DNA of 64,000 nt, taken from NCBI RefSeq assembly GCF_048159605.1, contig NZ_JBLREB010000001.1:930001-994000 (forward strand). The letters run 5' to 3'. Positions 61,072-64,000 of this stretch are shown here, piece after piece. Made by a program: the position numbers and the translations under genes. The DNA is from Ectobacillus polymachus (GTDB taxonomy: Bacteria > Bacillota > Bacilli > Bacillales > Bacillaceae_G). Below the pieces are notes generated by a model. It saw only the letters and a list, made by a program, of their open reading frames with translations. It searched no databases and had not been told where the DNA came from. The stretch's first letter is position 1. Each line of letters opens with the position of its first letter.

Positions 61072-63132
61072 TTATTTGTTTTCATTTGTTAAACTTGCGA
61101 TTACTTCTGCAATGGATGTGCTAGGCTGTTTACAAGCAAAGTTTTCACAAATATAAATAGTTGAATGATTATCTATTTGTTTATACTGCGTTGCAAAAGA
61201 TGCAATCGTACTAAATTGATCTGGCGAGGAAGCTACTAAAACCGAGTAATGAGGAGAAAACAATTGCTGCAACGTGTGAAGCAGCGACTGAACTTCACCC
61301 TCCAAATATTCTCCTAAAATAACAATTTCTTTTCTTGGTAACTTTGTGAGTAGTAAGCTTTGCAAAAATTGAGTATGTCCACTTCCATATTGTCCTATTT
61401 CATAAAAAGTTGTAAACATCTTTTCAACTTGCCTGCTATAAGACTCTTCCCCTGTCAGATAGGATAAACGCAATAGCTGCACGGCAGCAACCCCGTTTCC
61501 AGATGGAATAGCCCCGTCATATACTTCTTTATCTCGTACGAGTAGATTTTCACCATCGTTTCCGTAGAAAAAGAAACCGCCTCTCTCTTCATCCCAAAGA
61601 AGAGTATTCATATCATTTGCAATCTGCTTTGCCTTTTCAAGGTAAGAAAGATCAAATGTAGCTTCATACATTTCGATATATGCCCATAATAAAAACGCAT
61701 AATCATCAATAAATCCCTTGAACTTTACTTCTCCATCCCGATAACGAACCATAACACGACCATCTATAATAAGACGATCTTCAATAAATTGAAGTGCACG
61801 CTTTGCCATCTCTATATATTCTGGTTTTTGAAATACTTGGGCAGCCTTTGCTAAACCTGAAATAAACAAAGCATTCCAAGCCGTTAATATTTTATCATCA
61901 CAATGCGGATACACACGTGTGCTTCGTTTTAGCAAAAGCGTTTCCTTCGCAGCTACTACTTTTTCTTCTAGCTCTTCTTCCGTAAACCCGTAACGTTCAA
62001 TACGCTCCCAATTCGTATGGATAAGATTTGGGATATTTTCACCTTCAAAATTTCCGTACTCCGTTATATCAAAGATTTCTGCAATTAACTCACCCATCTC
62101 GTCTCCGAGCGTTTGCAAAATTTCTTCCTTTGTCCAAACATAATATTTCCCTTCTACGCCATCACTATCCGCATCCAGTGCCGAATAAAATCCACCATCT
62201 GCACCTGTTAATTCCCGTTTCACAAACGTAATGATTTCATCCACAATTTGTGCATAGCGCTTATCTTTAAGCAATTGATACCCTTCTGCATAGGCATGCA
62301 ACAATAAGGCATTATCATAGAGCATCTTTTCAAAATGCGGGACAAGCCATTCTTCATCAGTCGAATAGCGTGCAAATCCCCCTCCTATATGATCGTAAAT
62401 ACCCCCATTTGCCATACCATCTAGCGTTTTCTTTGCGTAATGCAACGCCTGCTCATTGCCCGTAAGAAGATGATATCTGTATAAAAACGTAAGCATGTGC
62501 GGAATCGGAAACTTCGGTGCACTCCCAAATCCACCGTAAGTACGATCAAAACTGTGAGCAAGCTCATCAAATGTTTTATGTAAAGACGAATCATCTAATT
62601 GATTAGAAGAAGGAGCAGCCTTCTGCCTTAATGCCTCCGAGATTTGCTCTGTAATTCCCGTAATCCGCTGCGCGTCCTTCGTATAAGAATCATATAGTTG
62701 AACAATAACATCCTTTAAGCCTGGACGACCAAACCGGCTCTCCTTCGGAAAATACGTCCCTGCATAAAATGGCTTTTGATCCGGTGTTAAGAACACATTC
62801 AACGGCCAACCACCCTGACCCGTCATCATTTGACAAACCCGCATATATATTGAGTCAATGTCAGGACGCTCCTCGCGATCCACCTTAATCGCAATAAATC
62901 GGTCATTGATAAGCTTTGCTACTTTCTCATCCTCGAATGACTCGCGCTCCATGACATGACACCAATGGCAAGTTGAATAGCCAATACTAACAAACAACGG
63001 CTTATTTTCACGTTTTGCCTTTTCAAACGCTTCTTCTCCCCATGGATGCCAGTTGACAGGATTGTATGCATGCTGAAGTAAATAGGGAGATTTTTCTGTA
63101 ATTAATTTATTGGGTTTCTTATTAGTCGGCAT
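61072..63132 (-). CDS. yyaL: YyaL: thioredoxin-domain (DUF255) protein
   Basis: A 686-residue protein of the DUF255/SPATA20 family. An N-terminal thioredoxin-like domain begins NKLITEKSPYLLQHAYNPVNWHPWGEEAFEKAKRENKPLFVSIGYSTCHWCHVMERESFED, with a Cys-His-Trp-Cys active site. A large alpha-alpha barrel-like region follows (GGWPLNVFLTPDQKPFYAGTYFPKES, YGGFGSAPKFP, YDHIGGGFARYSTDEEWLVPHFEKMLYDNA), as in glycosyl-hydrolase-like six-hairpin folds. Function unknown. ATG at 63132 with AAGGTGG upstream. A decayed copy of its 3' end lies at 55554-55687. Confidence 0.92.
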   Translation of the reverse strand: MPTNKKPNKLITEKSPYLLQHAYNPVNWHPWGEEAFEKAKRENKPLFVSIGYSTCHWCHVMERESFEDEKVAKLINDRFIAIKVDREERPDIDSIYMRVCQMMTGQGGWPLNVFLTPDQKPFYAGTYFPKESRFGRPGLKDVIVQLYDSYTKDAQRITGITEQISEALRQKAAPSSNQLDDSSLHKTFDELAHSFDRTYGGFGSAPKFPIPHMLTFLYRYHLLTGNEQALHYAKKTLDGMANGGIYDHIGGGFARYSTDEEWLVPHFEKMLYDNALLLHAYAEGYQLLKDKRYAQIVDEIITFVKRELTGADGGFYSALDADSDGVEGKYYVWTKEEILQTLGDEMGELIAEIFDITEYGNFEGENIPNLIHTNWERIERYGFTEEELEEKVVAAKETLLLKRSTRVYPHCDDKILTAWNALFISGLAKAAQVFQKPEYIEMAKRALQFIEDRLIIDGRVMVRYRDGEVKFKGFIDDYAFLLWAYIEMYEATFDLSYLEKAKQIANDMNTLLWDEERGGFFFYGNDGENLLVRDKEVYDGAIPSGNGVAAVQLLRLSYLTGEESYSRQVEKMFTTFYEIGQYGSGHTQFLQSLLLTKLPRKEIVILGEYLEGEVQSLLHTLQQLFSPHYSVLVASSPDQFSTIASFATQYKQIDNHSTIYICENFACKQPSTSIAEVIASLTNENK

Positions 63133-63314
63133 TAGACCACCTTCTTTCTTATAAAAAATTGTCCTTGCAATTAATTTTACCCTAAATAAAAGAAAAGACA
63201 CTAAGCTTATGCTTGTGTCTTACTTGTTACATTACATTTTAAATATTAATACGTTTCATAAACCATGCAACCAATGAAATCTGGCTGCTTTTATTTATTC
63301 AGAAAGTTATCTAA

Positions 63315-63348
63315 CCCAAAGCAGGGGGATGAAGCCCCCTGCTTTGGG
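63315..63348 (-). terminator. Hairpin after the nitronate monooxygenase-like gene
   Basis: CCCAAAGCAGGGGG/CCCCCTGCTTTGGG perfect 14-bp stem (63315-63328, 63335-63348, loop ATGAAG). No long T-run follows. It may end transcription, and it is strikingly GC-rich for this region. Confidence 0.6.
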
Positions 63349-63354
63349 GAAGTT

Positions 63355-64000
63355 TTATTTTATTGCCAAACTATATTCTTCTGAAAGTTTGTCGATGATG
63401 TTTTGGACAGATAAAATTTCTTTCACTTCATGGACTCTTGCACCCGCAAATACTAGTCCATTTTCTATATCACCTTTAACAATTTTGTACAAAGAATCTA
63501 GTGTACAAAAACGGTAAGAACAATTTTTAAGGCATTTTTGACAATTATTTATTTTCAATTTGTTTGTACCAGTAATACTATCAGTAAAAGAATTAGCAAT
63601 GGCTCTTCCTTGTAGGCCCACAGACGTTTTAACTAGAAGAATATCTTCCTTTCGCGCATCGATATATTTTTGCTTAAAGGCCAAAGGAGCATCACATTCG
63701 TGACTTGCTACAAACCTAGTTCCCATTTGTACTCCAGATGCCCCTATTTCAAGGGCTTTTGCAATATCCTCGCCAGTCATTATCCCTCCTGCAGCAATGA
63801 CTGGTATGGAAACAGCTTCCACTACTTCTGGAAGAATATCAAACATAGGTCTGTCTGTTCCAAGATGTCCACCAGCTTCAAATCCTTCAACCACAACGGC
63901 AGCTGCTCCAAGTCTTTCAGAAATTTTCGCTAATTTTGCAGAAGAGACGATGGAAAGAACCGGAATTCCTGCTTGTCTTCCCCATGAGTACATATCTCTT
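63355..64000 (-). CDS. Nitronate monooxygenase / FMN oxidoreductase, C-terminal part (5' end beyond window)
   Basis: The 3' part (about 215 codons) of a flavin-dependent (2-nitropropane dioxygenase/FabK-like) TIM-barrel enzyme; the coding frame is open to base 64000, so the N-terminus lies outside. Visible signatures are VVVEGFEAGGHLGTDRPMFDILPEVVEAVSIPVIAAGGIMTGEDIAKALEIGASGVQMGTRFVAS, with the FMN-phosphate GG and GTRF motifs. A Cys-rich stretch NNCQKCLKNCSYRFC follows, which is unusual and looks like a 4Fe-4S or metal-binding insertion. Substrate unknown. Confidence 0.85.
   Translation of the reverse strand, partial: RDMYSWGRQAGIPVLSIVSSAKLAKISERLGAAAVVVEGFEAGGHLGTDRPMFDILPEVVEAVSIPVIAAGGIMTGEDIAKALEIGASGVQMGTRFVASHECDAPLAFKQKYIDARKEDILLVKTSVGLQGRAIANSFTDSITGTNKLKINNCQKCLKNCSYRFCTLDSLYKIVKGDIENGLVFAGARVHEVKEILSVQNIIDKLSEEYSLAIK

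Noticed and set aside
63315..63348. Idea that this GC-rich hairpin is another IS200/IS605 end
   Set aside because: It shares a GGGGGATGA loop edge with the 53.7-kb island but lacks the nested stem and lies where a terminator is expected.

Overview
The window is low-GC (mostly about 35% G+C) DNA from an endospore-forming, low-GC Gram-positive bacterium of the genus Bacillus, most probably the B. cereus group or a close relative. Supporting signs are bacillithiol genes (bshB2, yojF), two small CotF-like coat proteins, Bacillus-type Shine-Dalgarno sites with many TTG and GTG starts, T-box and riboswitch leaders, an LPxTG wall protein and many relatives of B. subtilis genes (yybE/yybF, ycnI/ycnJ, yyaL, ykhA, yodP). 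The first ~80 bp are much richer in G+C and look foreign or chimeric.

Layout. 1-7.1 kb: a DUF188 protein, an acyltransferase-3 membrane protein, RecQ, and a riboswitch-led pair (ACT-domain UPF0237 plus UPF0210) behind a single-aptamer glycine riboswitch. 7.1-13.3 kb: divergent MFS transporter and LysR regulator (the regulator is frameshifted), a CcdC-like membrane protein, two CotF-like proteins, a CoA-pyrophosphatase-like Nudix hydrolase, and a MarR regulator with an MFS efflux pump. 13.5-20.4 kb: an aromatic amino acid operon on the minus strand (DAHP synthase/chorismate mutase, chorismate synthase, TyrA, EPSP synthase, then an AbrB-family membrane protein) led by two tandem T-boxes, both with a UAC (Tyr) specifier. 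20.4-30.6 kb: a PAS histidine kinase with a degenerate MHYT-like sensor, DegV, a large TPR/dynamin-like protein with altered GTPase motifs, a thioesterase and several small conserved proteins.

30.8-40.4 kb: a U32 peptidase (RlhA-like), an aminotransferase, small proteins, serC-serA and an alpha/beta hydrolase. 40.6-46.5 kb: a cobalamin-riboswitch operon on the minus strand encoding a wall-anchored transcobalamin-like protein (DUF4430 plus alpha-alpha barrel plus LPDTG), a DUF4430 lipoprotein, EcfT, a fused EcfA-EcfA' and an EcfS. Together they form what looks like a complete surface-capture and import system for a corrinoid. This is the most interesting system in the window. 46.7-54.1 kb: YbaK, an AblB acetyltransferase, a LOV-GAF-GGDEF-EAL protein, YojF/BshB2, an ArsB/NhaD transporter and a GC-rich palindromic island resembling the right end of an IS200/IS605 element. 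54.2-64 kb: IlvA, a decayed copy of the yyaL 3' end, a membrane protein, an AlsS-like TPP enzyme, the copper genes ycnJ-ycnI, intact yyaL and the C-terminal part of a nitronate monooxygenase-like enzyme cut by the window end.

No tRNA, rRNA, CRISPR array, prophage or intact insertion sequence was seen. Domain names come from recognising motifs by eye; no database search was possible.
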